From Gemmatimonadales bacterium (lineage in GTDB: Bacteria; Gemmatimonadota; Gemmatimonadetes; Gemmatimonadales; GWC2-71-9): a DNA stretch of 40,491 nt. The notes below the pieces were generated by a model, which worked only from the letters and a program-made list of their open reading frames with translations, ran no database searches and had not been told where the DNA came from. Positions within the stretch are counted from its first letter, which is position 1. Each line of letters starts with the position of its first letter. The stretch covers positions 1 to 40,491 of the forward strand of contig JACDBX010000091.1 of the NCBI GenBank assembly GCA_013694695.1, written 5' to 3'. This document shows, piece after piece, positions 9,962 through 17,236 of this stretch. A program made the position numbers and the translations under genes.

Positions 9962-11128
9962 ATGACCCAGCGCAATGACGACGACGTGACCGGCCGGATT
10001 GCCACCACCGCAGTGCACGCGGGTAAGCACCACGACCCGTACGCCGGCGCCGTGATGCCCCCGATCTACCAGACCTCCACCTACGTGCAGGCGACGCTCG
10101 GGGCGCCGCTGGGCTATGAGTATGCCCGGACCCAGAACCCCACCCGCGAGGCGCTGGAGCGGAACCTCGCCGCACTTGAAAACGGCACCGACGGCTTTGC
10201 CTTTGCGTCCGGCCTGGCTGCACTCGACGCCGTGCTCAAGTTGCTGCGCGCGGGCGACCATGTGGTGGTCGGGTCAAACATTTACGGCGGTTCGCACCGG
10301 CTCATGCAACGGGTGTTCGCGGAGTTCGGCGTCGAGTTCACGTTCGTCGACATGCGCGATACCGCCAATGTCGATGCCGCGCTCCGGCCGGCCACCCGAA
10401 TGGTGTACTGCGAGACGCCCACCAACCCGATGATGTTCCTGACCGACCTGCAGGCGATCGGGGACATCGCGCAGACTCGCGGGCTCATCTTCGTGGTGGA
10501 CAACACCTTTGCCACACCCGTGTTGCAGCGCCCGCTCGAGCAGGGTGCCGATATCGTGCTCCATTCCACGACGAAGTACCTCAACGGTCACTCCGACGTG
10601 ATCGGCGGCGCGTTGGTCGTCCGTCGCGACGACCTGGCCGAGCGAATCGGATTCCTGCAGAACGCGTCGGGCGCGGTTCCCGGCCCCTTTGACTGCTGGC
10701 TGGTGTTGCGCGGGATCAAGACACTGCCGCTCCGGATGAGGGCCCACTGCGAGAACGCGATGCGGATCGCCGACTGGCTGACCACCCGCCATGACCTCGA
10801 GCGGGTGTACTTCCCCGGACTCGCGACCCACCCGCAGCACGCGCTCGCGAAGCGACAGATGTCAGCGTTCGGTGGGATGATCTCGCTCGACCTGGGCGAC
10901 GCGGCGCGCGCGCGACGCGTGGTGGAGTCGACCCGGATCTTCGCACTGGCCGAGTCGCTGGGTGGGGTCGAGTCACTCATCGGGCATCCAGCCTCGATGA
11001 CCCACGCCTCGGTTCCCGCGCCGATGCGCGAGGAGATGGGGCTCACCGACTCGCTGATCCGGCTCTCGGTTGGCATCGAGGACGTTGACGACCTCATCGC
11101 CGACCTGGACCATGCCCTTTCCGCCTGA
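9962..11128 (+). CDS. Cys/Met metabolism PLP-dependent enzyme (cystathionine gamma-synthase/lyase type)
   Basis: The 388-residue protein is a full-length member of the transsulfuration family, which makes or breaks cystathionine or homocysteine C-S bonds with pyridoxal phosphate. It shows [11 protein letters not shown] (53-63, phosphate-binding Tyr/Arg), Asp180 in VVDNTFATP, and the PLP-lysine motif [12 protein letters not shown] with Lys205. The C-terminal part has [20 protein letters not shown]. Motifs cannot separate cystathionine gamma-synthase (MetB) from gamma- or beta-lyase, so no symbol is given. ATG 9962 follows the promoter and matches homologous N-termini; the frame is open further upstream but antisense to the HD-GYP gene. 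It stands as a single gene, 66 bp before the M48 peptidase. Confidence 0.9.
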   Translation: MTQRNDDDVTGRIATTAVHAGKHHDPYAGAVMPPIYQTSTYVQATLGAPLGYEYARTQNPTREALERNLAALENGTDGFAFASGLAALDAVLKLLRAGDHVVVGSNIYGGSHRLMQRVFAEFGVEFTFVDMRDTANVDAALRPATRMVYCETPTNPMMFLTDLQAIGDIAQTRGLIFVVDNTFATPVLQRPLEQGADIVLHSTTKYLNGHSDVIGGALVVRRDDLAERIGFLQNASGAVPGPFDCWLVLRGIKTLPLRMRAHCENAMRIADWLTTRHDLERVYFPGLATHPQHALAKRQMSAFGGMISLDLGDAARARRVVESTRIFALAESLGGVESLIGHPASMTHASVPAPMREEMGLTDSLIRLSVGIEDVDDLIADLDHALSA

Positions 11129-11194
11129 GTTGCAACGTGAAACAAGCCCTCCCTCCAGTCGTAGGGTGATGGATCCTCAACCTTCGAGCTCGTG

Positions 11195-12220
11195 ATGACC
11201 ACCCTCCCCGCTGCCCGTCCGCGCGTCACACTTCCCGACATTTCCGGCGTGTCGTGGGAACATCCCGCCGACCGCGCGGCGCTGCACGCGTTGCGCGCGG
11301 TGCCCGGCGTCGACGAGGTGATCCGCAAGATCCTCGGGATCCTCGGCGGGGAGCGGGGCATCCGGCTCCTCTTCCAGGGCAATGCCGTGCGGGTGGGCCC
11401 GACGCAATACCCACTGTTGTGGGGGCTTCACGTCGAGAATTGCGCCACGTTCGGGTGGGAGCGGATTCCCGAGCTCTTCGTCACCCAGACGCCGGTGTTC
11501 AACGCAGGGGCGTACGGCATCGACGATCCGTTCATCGTCATTCATTCGTCCGCAGTCGAGATCCTCGATGAGGATGAGATGCGCGTACTGCTGGCCCATG
11601 AGCTCGGCCACGTCATGAGTGGTCATTCGCTCTACCGGACGATGGCGGAGATCATGCTCCTCATCTCCTTCGGCGCACTTCCGTTGCTTGCCTCGATCGT
11701 GCTCCTTCCGGTTCGACTCGCCTTCCTGGAATGGTACCGCAAGTCGGAACTGTCGTCGGACCGTGCGGGCCTCCTGGGGTCGCAGGACCTGGCGGCGACA
11801 ATGCGCCTCTTCATGAAGATGGCGGGCGGGGGCAACACGGCCATCGTGCGGCCCGGCGACCTCAATCTCGAACCGTTCATGGTGCAGGCAAACGAGTATG
11901 CCACATCGAATGAAGGGCTCGACCTGGTGTACAAGATCGTCAACACCCTGGCCCTCACGCACCCGATGAACGTGGTGCGCGCCGCCGAGGTGCAGCGATG
12001 GGTCCAGGACGGGTCATACGAGCGGATACTGCGCGGGGAGTACACGCGGCGCGGCGCCGAGACGAGCGACCGACCGTTTGGCGACGACGTGCGAGAGGCG
12101 GCGGGGCACTACAAGGCGGAGTTCGCCGATGCAGCCGGCCACCTCAGGAACGCCGCGCGCCGTGCGGCCGAGCGCGCCAAGGAAGCATTCGACGACGCCC
12201 GCACCAAGGGCCCGGCGTGA
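11195..12220 (+). CDS. M48-family zinc metallopeptidase, membrane-anchored
   Basis: M48 peptidases (HtpX/Ste24/BepA-like) degrade misfolded membrane or envelope proteins. About 341 residues: the zinc motif HELGH at about 135-139 (AHELGHVMSGH), a hydrophobic segment right after it (about 152-177) that probably forms one or two membrane passes, and the third zinc ligand Glu in SELSSDRAG (about 185). The C-terminal 60 residues are Ala/Arg/Glu-rich and likely helical. A GTG one codon upstream (11192) is an alternative start. The stop overlaps the purD start (GTGA), so the peptidase and purD are probably translationally coupled, a pairing that looks like gene packing rather than shared function. 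Confidence 0.88.
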   Translation: MTTLPAARPRVTLPDISGVSWEHPADRAALHALRAVPGVDEVIRKILGILGGERGIRLLFQGNAVRVGPTQYPLLWGLHVENCATFGWERIPELFVTQTPVFNAGAYGIDDPFIVIHSSAVEILDEDEMRVLLAHELGHVMSGHSLYRTMAEIMLLISFGALPLLASIVLLPVRLAFLEWYRKSELSSDRAGLLGSQDLAATMRLFMKMAGGGNTAIVRPGDLNLEPFMVQANEYATSNEGLDLVYKIVNTLALTHPMNVVRAAEVQRWVQDGSYERILRGEYTRRGAETSDRPFGDDVREAAGHYKAEFADAAGHLRNAARRAAERAKEAFDDARTKGPA

Positions 12221-13494
12221 AGCTGCTGATTGTCGGTGGCGGGGGTCGCGAACATGCCCTTGCCTTGGCACTCGCCACCGACGATCCCGGCCACGAGATC
12301 TTCGTCGCACCCGGCAACCCCGGCACTGCCCCGTTCTGTGCCAACCTGTCCATTGCTGCCGATGACATCGAGCGCCTCGTGCGCGCAGCGAGCGCCCACT
12401 CGATCGAGCTCGTCGTCGTCGGCCCTGAAGTGCCGCTGGCCCTCGGCCTCGCCGACGCGCTGCGCGGTGCCGGGCACCTGGTGTTCGGACCAGGTGCGGC
12501 GGCGGCCCGGATCGAATCGTCGAAGGCATTCTCCAAGGACGTGATGGCAAGCGCTGGCGTGCCCACGGCAGCGAGCGAGGTGTTCACCGCACTCCAACCC
12601 GCCCTCGCACATGTCGATGTCCATCCGGAGCCACTCGTGGTCAAGGCATCGGGACTCGCGGCCGGCAAGGGAGCGGTGGTGTGCATCACGCGCGCTGAAG
12701 CGCGGGCGGCGGTGACCTCGATGCTCGGCGAGCGCGCCTTCGGCGAGGCCGGTGACGAGGTGGTGATCGAAACCTTCCTGCAGGGGGAGGAGCTCTCGGT
12801 GTTCGCCGTGACCAACGGCACGGAGATCCGCCTCCTCCCATCTGCCCAGGACCACAAGCGGCTCCTCGACGGGGACACCGGTCCCAACACCGGAGGCATG
12901 GGTGCGTACGCGCCGGTGGCGATCGCGACCGGGCCTCTGCTCGACCGGGTGGAGCGGGAGGTGCTGCGACCGACGCTGGCGGAGCTCTCCCGCCGCGGTG
13001 CCCCGTTCGTGGGCGTCCTCTACGCGGGCCTGATGATCGCCCCCGACGGCACACCGAACGTGATCGAGTTCAACTGCCGGTTCGGTGATCCCGAAGCGGA
13101 GGTGATACTGCCGCTCGTGAAGTCAGGACTGACCGCGCTCCTCGTCGCTGCGGCACGCGGCGAGCCGCTGCCGCGAATCGAGGTTCACGAGGCAGCCGCG
13201 GTCACGGTCGTGCTGGCGGCGGGTGGGTATCCCGAGGCAGCAAGCCGTGGCGACGTGATCACGATTCCTGATGACATGCCGGATGGTGTCACGGTCTTTC
13301 ATGCCGGCACGCGCACCGAAGCCGACGGCACGCTCGTCACCAGTGGCGGCAGGGTGCTGGCGGTCACGGCCGTCGCGCCGACATTCGAAGGTGCACTCGA
13401 GCGGAGCAGCGCTGCGGCCGAAATGGTCGAGTTCGAGGGGAAGCAGATGCGGCGAGATATCGGGTGGCGCGAGCTGGAACGTCGGAGCCGTTAG
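12217..13494 (+). CDS. purD: Phosphoribosylamine--glycine ligase (GAR synthetase)
   Basis: PurD joins phosphoribosylamine and glycine with ATP in step 2 of de novo purine synthesis. The 425-residue protein starts with the nucleotide/substrate loop KLLIVGGGGREHALA, then an ATP-grasp fold: VVKASGLAAGKGAVVC, QDHKRLLDGDTGPNTGGMGA and EFNCRFGDPEAEVILPL carry the ATP, phosphate and metal contacts. The GTG start overlaps the M48 stop (GTGA) and gives the canonical N-terminus. Its stop codon sits inside a GCCGTTA tandem repeat, and a region of 7-bp repeats separates it from the convergent mutM. Confidence 0.97.
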   Translation: MKLLIVGGGGREHALALALATDDPGHEIFVAPGNPGTAPFCANLSIAADDIERLVRAASAHSIELVVVGPEVPLALGLADALRGAGHLVFGPGAAAARIESSKAFSKDVMASAGVPTAASEVFTALQPALAHVDVHPEPLVVKASGLAAGKGAVVCITRAEARAAVTSMLGERAFGEAGDEVVIETFLQGEELSVFAVTNGTEIRLLPSAQDHKRLLDGDTGPNTGGMGAYAPVAIATGPLLDRVEREVLRPTLAELSRRGAPFVGVLYAGLMIAPDGTPNVIEFNCRFGDPEAEVILPLVKSGLTALLVAAARGEPLPRIEVHEAAAVTVVLAAGGYPEAASRGDVITIPDDMPDGVTVFHAGTRTEADGTLVTSGGRVLAVTAVAPTFEGALERSSAAAEMVEFEGKQMRRDIGWRELERRSR

Positions 13495-13575
13495 CCGTTA
13501 GCGATCATCCATCATCCATCCCCGTTCTCCGTTCGCCAGTCTCTCTTCTCTCTTCTCTCTTCTCTCTTCTCTCTA
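13487..13575. repeat. Mosaic of four different heptanucleotide tandem repeats
   Basis: Four successive repeats, all with a 7-bp period: GCCGTTA x2 (13487-13500), ATCATCC x2 (13504-13517), CCGTTC[T/G] x2 (13522-13535) and CTCTCTT x4 plus CTCTCTA (13541-13575). The purD stop lies in the first block and the mutM stop (TAG on the minus strand, 13575-13573) in the last. The repeats therefore lie in the 3' regions of two convergent genes and do not enter the reading frames beyond the stops. Confidence 0.9.
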
Positions 13576-14397
13576 CCTCTGGCATCTCCTGCAGAACACC
13601 GTCGCCCGATTGTCGATCGCGTGCGTTGTCGCGAGCATGGCACCGCAGGTTCGGCATGGCTGCCCGCCGCGTCCGTAGACATCGAGCGATTGCTGGAACC
13701 GGCCTTCCTCCCCAGCTGATGAGACGTAATCGCGGATGGTCGAGCCGCCGCTCGTGATCGCCGCCTGCAGGATCCGCCGTACCTCTGCGTGCAACGCAAT
13801 CAGCTTGCGCCGTGACACCTTGCTCGCGAGTGTCCGGGGATTGATGCGGGCAGCATGGAGCGCCTCGTTGGCGTAGATGTTCCCCACCCCCACGACCTGG
13901 CGCTGGTTCATGATCACCTTCTTGATCGCGGAATCCGAGCGCGCAATCCGATCGGCAAACTCCTCGGCGGTGAATTCCGGGTCGAGCGGCTCCGGACCGA
14001 GTCGGGTGGCATAGCGCTCCCATCCGTCCGCATCGAGCCAGCGAATCGTGCCGATCCGCCGCACGTCCCGATAGATCAGGGTCGACTTGTCGTCGAGCTC
14101 GCACTGGAGGACGGCGTACTGGCGGAGCGCGGTGGTCATCCGGCCGACGTGGTGAATCAGGGTACCGCTCATGCCGGGCTGGATTGCCAGGATCTGTCGG
14201 TCCGTGTGGAGCAGCGCGTGCTTGGCGCGCCGGTCGATCGCCGTGATCGTCGCGCCGATGAGGCCTCGATGGAGAGCCCGGCGGGTGACGCCGTCGAGGA
14301 TGTCCTCGTGAGTCAGGTGTACTCCGTGAATACGGCGACCCGTGAGCAACGGTCGCAATTGGCGGACGAGGGTTTCGACTTCGGGAAGTTCAGGCAT
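13573..14397 (-). CDS. mutM: Formamidopyrimidine-DNA glycosylase (Fpg/MutM)
   Basis: MutM excises 8-oxoguanine and formamidopyrimidines from DNA and cleaves the abasic site. The mature protein must begin with Pro: the sequence MPELPEVETL gives the catalytic Pro2 and Glu3, which fixes the start at 14397. Lys59 (DRRAKHALL) and the QPGMSGTL loop (73-80) are present. The C-terminal zinc finger has two CxxC pairs (CRTCG and CRRCQR). The length of 274 residues is normal. It diverges from malQ (128 bp between starts) and converges on purD. Its TAG stop lies in the last unit of a CTCTCTT repeat, so repeat slippage would change only the downstream untranslated sequence. Confidence 0.96.
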   Translation of the reverse strand: MPELPEVETLVRQLRPLLTGRRIHGVHLTHEDILDGVTRRALHRGLIGATITAIDRRAKHALLHTDRQILAIQPGMSGTLIHHVGRMTTALRQYAVLQCELDDKSTLIYRDVRRIGTIRWLDADGWERYATRLGPEPLDPEFTAEEFADRIARSDSAIKKVIMNQRQVVGVGNIYANEALHAARINPRTLASKVSRRKLIALHAEVRRILQAAITSGGSTIRDYVSSAGEEGRFQQSLDVYGRGGQPCRTCGAMLATTHAIDNRATVFCRRCQR

Positions 14398-14433
14398 CTG
14401 GCGGAATCGACTCGTGATTTCGGGAAGGCACGC

Positions 14434-14463
14434 TTGACGTGTTGCCGGCGACGCACGTAGGAT
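14434..14463 (+). promoter_or_regulatory. Sigma-70-like promoter of malQ
   Basis: TTGACG (14434-14439), 18 bp, TAGGAT (14458-14463) in the mutM-malQ divergent region. The predicted start near 14470 gives a leader of about 55 nt to the GTG at 14526. This is the best match to the classical consensus in the window. Confidence 0.55.
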
Positions 14464-14525
14464 AGCGCCGCCCGTCACGATGCCGCACCACGCCCCCACC
14501 CCCTCATTTTCACCAGGACCGTGCC

Positions 14526-16454
14526 GTGGACGATCGGTCGGCGCTTCACATCCTCGCGCAGCGCATGGGCGTTTCCACCGGCTTCACCGACGGACTGGGG
14601 ACCGTTCGCGGCGTGTCCGACGCCACCCTCGAACGCGTCTGTCGCGCCCTCGGTGCGGCCCTTGACGGTCCCGGTGGAGTGGTCACCGCCCTCGAACACG
14701 CACTCGACAACGCGATTGACCTGACGCCGCCTCCGGTGGTGGTGGCGTGGAACGGCAACCTTGCGCTCCCCGGCACCGGGCCGGGGACTGCCTCCACGCT
14801 TCACCTGGAGTCGGGCGGCGTGGTCGAGATGGGCACCCCCGGCCGCATCCCGGGAATCGATGGGTCGATCCCCCTGGGATACCACACCTTGCACACCGTG
14901 GTCAACGGTGTGCCCCATTCATCCACGGTGATCAGCGCACCGATGCACTCGTGGCGCCGAGCCGATTCGCGGCCAGCGTGGGGCGTGGGCGCCCATCTGG
15001 CGGCCCTTCGCTCGGCACGCAGTCGCGCGGTGGGTGACCTTCGCGACCTCGCCACCACGTGCCGGTGGGTTGCGGCAAACGGCGGTAACACCCTCACCGT
15101 GCTGCCGCTTCTGCCCACGTTCAATACCGGCGACGTCGAGCCCAGCCCGTATTCGCCAGTCAGCCGCCTGTTCTGGTCGGAACTCATGCTCGATCTCGGT
15201 GATGCGCACGCCGCGACAGGTACGGTCGACCGCCTCGACGTCGCGAGCGCGCACGAAGAGATCCTCCGCGCACTCGCATTGCTGCCGTTGCCCGACCTGT
15301 CGACCGCGGACGATGAGCTGCGCCAGTATGCACGGTTCAGGGGTGCGCAGGCGCGCCTCGGGCGCGACTGGCGCCGCTGGCCCGTCGCGGCGCGCGACGG
15401 AACGCTCACTACGGACGATGTCGATCCCGAAACCGAACGGTTTCACCTCGCCGCCCAGCTCCTCACGACACGCCAGCTGCACGATACCGCCAGCCGACTC
15501 ACCGAGGCGGGGTTTCGGCTCGGCCTCGACCTGTCCCTCGGCGTGCATCCCGATGGCTACGACATCTGGTCGCGGCCCGGTCTCCATGCCATGGACATGT
15601 CGGTCGGGGCACCACCCGATGGAGGCTTCCCGAGCGGACAGGACTGGGGATTCCCGCCGACAATTCCGGCTGCGTCGCAGGCGGAGGGGCACCGCTATTT
15701 CGCGCGGTCAGTCGCACACCAGATGGCGGTCGCCGGCGTGCTCCGGATCGACCACGTGATGGCACTGAGTCGGCTCTACTGGATTCCGCACGGCGCCGGC
15801 CTTCACGACGGCACGTATGTCACGTACCCCCTCGAGGAGCTCGTCGCGGTGGTGACCCTGGAATCGGCGCGCCACGAGTGCGAAGTGATCGGCGAGAATC
15901 TCGGGACGGTGACGCCAGAGTTCAGGTCGGTGCTGCCACGACACGGGATCCCGGGGATGTTTCTCGCCCAGTTTGCAGCGTCCGACGTGGCAAAGATGGC
16001 GATCCCCACCGAACATGACGTGGCTTTGATCGGAACCCACGACACGCCAACGCTGGCGGGGTGGCTCGCCGCCGACGACGTCGACGAGCGGGTCAGCAGC
16101 GGCCTGTTGCCAGCGGAGGAAGCGCCCGGCGTCCGCGACGCACGGGCCGCGAGTGTTGCCCGCCTTGCGGCGTGGCTCGGCCGGGACGCTGACGATCCGG
16201 ATGCCATGCTGGCGGGACTGTTCGAGTGGCTCGGACTGTCGGCCTCGCCGCTGGTACTGCCATGGATCGAGGATCTTTGGCTGGAGGTGCGCGGCGTGAA
16301 CCTTCCCGGGACGCGCTCCTCGGCGCGACCGAACTGGCAGCGACCGATGGGCCGCCTCCTTGACGACATCCTGGCGGACTCGTCGATAACCGCGCGCATG
16401 CAGATCCTCGATGCTGCCCGACTCGCCGCTGCCAGGCAACACGGGCGTTCCTGA
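14526..16454 (+). CDS. malQ: 4-alpha-glucanotransferase (amylomaltase, GH77)
   Basis: MalQ transfers alpha-1,4-glucan segments between maltodextrins in the cytoplasm, releasing glucose. The 642-residue protein is the long type: an N-terminal beta domain (about 1-145) precedes the GH77 barrel, which opens with WGVGAHLAALRSARSRAVGDLRDL-type sequence (about 150-175). The catalytic triad is visible: nucleophile Asp409 in RIDHVMALSR, acid/base Glu457 in VIGENLGTV, and Asp506 in IGTHDTPTLAGW. The GTG start fits the promoter at 14434-14463. Together with pgm at 20.6-22.3 kb it points to intracellular glycogen or maltodextrin turnover. No other glycogen gene is adjacent. Confidence 0.94.
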   Translation: MDDRSALHILAQRMGVSTGFTDGLGTVRGVSDATLERVCRALGAALDGPGGVVTALEHALDNAIDLTPPPVVVAWNGNLALPGTGPGTASTLHLESGGVVEMGTPGRIPGIDGSIPLGYHTLHTVVNGVPHSSTVISAPMHSWRRADSRPAWGVGAHLAALRSARSRAVGDLRDLATTCRWVAANGGNTLTVLPLLPTFNTGDVEPSPYSPVSRLFWSELMLDLGDAHAATGTVDRLDVASAHEEILRALALLPLPDLSTADDELRQYARFRGAQARLGRDWRRWPVAARDGTLTTDDVDPETERFHLAAQLLTTRQLHDTASRLTEAGFRLGLDLSLGVHPDGYDIWSRPGLHAMDMSVGAPPDGGFPSGQDWGFPPTIPAASQAEGHRYFARSVAHQMAVAGVLRIDHVMALSRLYWIPHGAGLHDGTYVTYPLEELVAVVTLESARHECEVIGENLGTVTPEFRSVLPRHGIPGMFLAQFAASDVAKMAIPTEHDVALIGTHDTPTLAGWLAADDVDERVSSGLLPAEEAPGVRDARAASVARLAAWLGRDADDPDAMLAGLFEWLGLSASPLVLPWIEDLWLEVRGVNLPGTRSSARPNWQRPMGRLLDDILADSSITARMQILDAARLAAARQHGRS

Positions 16455-16502
16455 GACGCAGGGCGATGCACGGCGCGCGTGCGCAAACATTCATGAGGCG
16501 GA

Positions 16503-16534
16503 CCGGGAGTCTGTGTCCCGGCCAGCATGCCGGC
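16503..16534 (+). other. Hairpin-forming sequence between malQ and the ferritin-like gene
   Basis: A perfect CCGGGA / TCCCGG stem (16503-16508 and 16516-16521) is followed directly by a near-palindrome centred on GCATGC (16525-16530). There is no T-run, so it is only a possible terminator for malQ or a leader structure for the next gene. Confidence 0.3.
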
Positions 16535-16597
16535 CGTCCACAGGGCATGGCGGGCGCCCATCCCACTCCGATTGCCAGGCGACCGCACGACCCCAAC

Positions 16598-16603
16598 GAG
16601 GAG
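16598..16603 (+). promoter_or_regulatory. Ribosome binding site deciding the ferritin-like gene start
   Basis: GAGGAG ends 7 nt before the GTG at 16611. This supports that start over an in-frame ATG at 16527, which has no such site and would add an unrelated Arg/Pro-rich extension. Confidence 0.7.
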
Positions 16604-16610
16604 TCATCCC

Positions 16611-17096
16611 GTGGCCAAGCCCAAGGCCTCCAGCACGAGCGGCACCGGCCCGATCTCCCGCGAACGCCTCATCGAGCTGCTGAATGAGGACCTCGCGCGC
16701 GAGTACCAGGCGATCATCGCATATGTGGTGTATTCGCAGGTGATCACGGGCGCGCGGTTCATGTCGATCGCAAAGGAGCTCGAGGTGCACGCCAAGGAGG
16801 AGCTGTCGCACGCCCTCATCCTGTCAAAGCAGATCGACTATCTGGGCGGGACGCCGACCGTCACCCCGAAGCCGGTGAAGATGTCCGACAAGGCGGAGGA
16901 CCTGCTGCGGTTCGACCTCGACAACGAGACGGAAACGATCAGGGCATACCAGGCGCGGGTCCGCCAGTGCGAGGCACTGGGCGAATTCGCCATGGCGGAG
17001 CACATCCGGGACATCCTGAAGCAGGAACAGGAACACCAGATCGACCTTGCCACCGCACTCGGTGAACCCCCGCCGGACATGACGTCTCGCGCCTGA
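16611..17096 (+). CDS. Ferritin-like (bacterioferritin-type) diiron protein
   Basis: The 161-residue four-helix protein has the diiron ligand set of the bacterioferritin/ferritin-like superfamily: Glu31 in REYQAIIAY, Glu64-x-x-His67 in EELSHA, a third-helix Glu (around 107-109, NETETI) and Glu139-x-x-His142 in EQEHQ. Such proteins store iron or oxidise Fe(II) and protect against peroxide. A short basic, Ser/Thr-rich N-terminal tail (1-14) precedes the first helix, reminiscent of DNA-binding tails of Dps-like proteins, though that role is speculative. A GAGGAG site supports the GTG start. It appears to be monocistronic between malQ and a gene remnant. Confidence 0.85.
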   Translation: MAKPKASSTSGTGPISRERLIELLNEDLAREYQAIIAYVVYSQVITGARFMSIAKELEVHAKEELSHALILSKQIDYLGGTPTVTPKPVKMSDKAEDLLRFDLDNETETIRAYQARVRQCEALGEFAMAEHIRDILKQEQEHQIDLATALGEPPPDMTSRA

Positions 17097-17105
17097 CCGT
17101 ACGCC

Positions 17106-17204
17106 TCAGCGATCGAGATCGCGGATGAGTGCCTTCATCTCATCGACCTCGCGGCGCTGGGGCTCGACGATGTCGTCGGCAAGGCGCCGAACGAGTTCCC
17201 ACGA
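17106..17204 (-). pseudogene. Remnant of a DUF305-like gene (C-terminal 32 codons)
   Basis: Between the ferritin-like and S15 genes the minus strand encodes 32 sense codons before a TGA. They include VRRLADDIVEPQRREVDEM and end ALIRDLDR. This resembles the last helix of DUF305 proteins (pattern A..I...Q..EI..M). There is no usable start: an in-frame TGA (17207-17205) sits immediately upstream, and the S15 stop is only 24 bp further. The rest of the gene appears deleted. The family match is from memory of the pattern and the region is short, so a chance open frame is possible. Confidence 0.4.
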
Positions 17205-17219
17205 TCATGTTGCACGTCG

Positions 17220-17236
17220 CCTGACCGGATGTCAGG
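17220..17236 (-). other. Small hairpin at the end of the S15 gene
   Basis: CCTGAC and GTCAGG (17220-17225 and 17231-17236) form a perfect 6-bp stem with a 5-nt loop overlapping the S15 stop codon. No U-run follows, so it is a weak terminator candidate at best. Confidence 0.25.

Noticed and set aside
13512-13799. Repeat-encoded Arg/Glu-rich reading of the CTCTCTT block as a mutM tail or phase-variable switch
   Set aside because: The mutM TAG stop precedes the repeat on the coding strand, so copy-number change cannot alter the protein.
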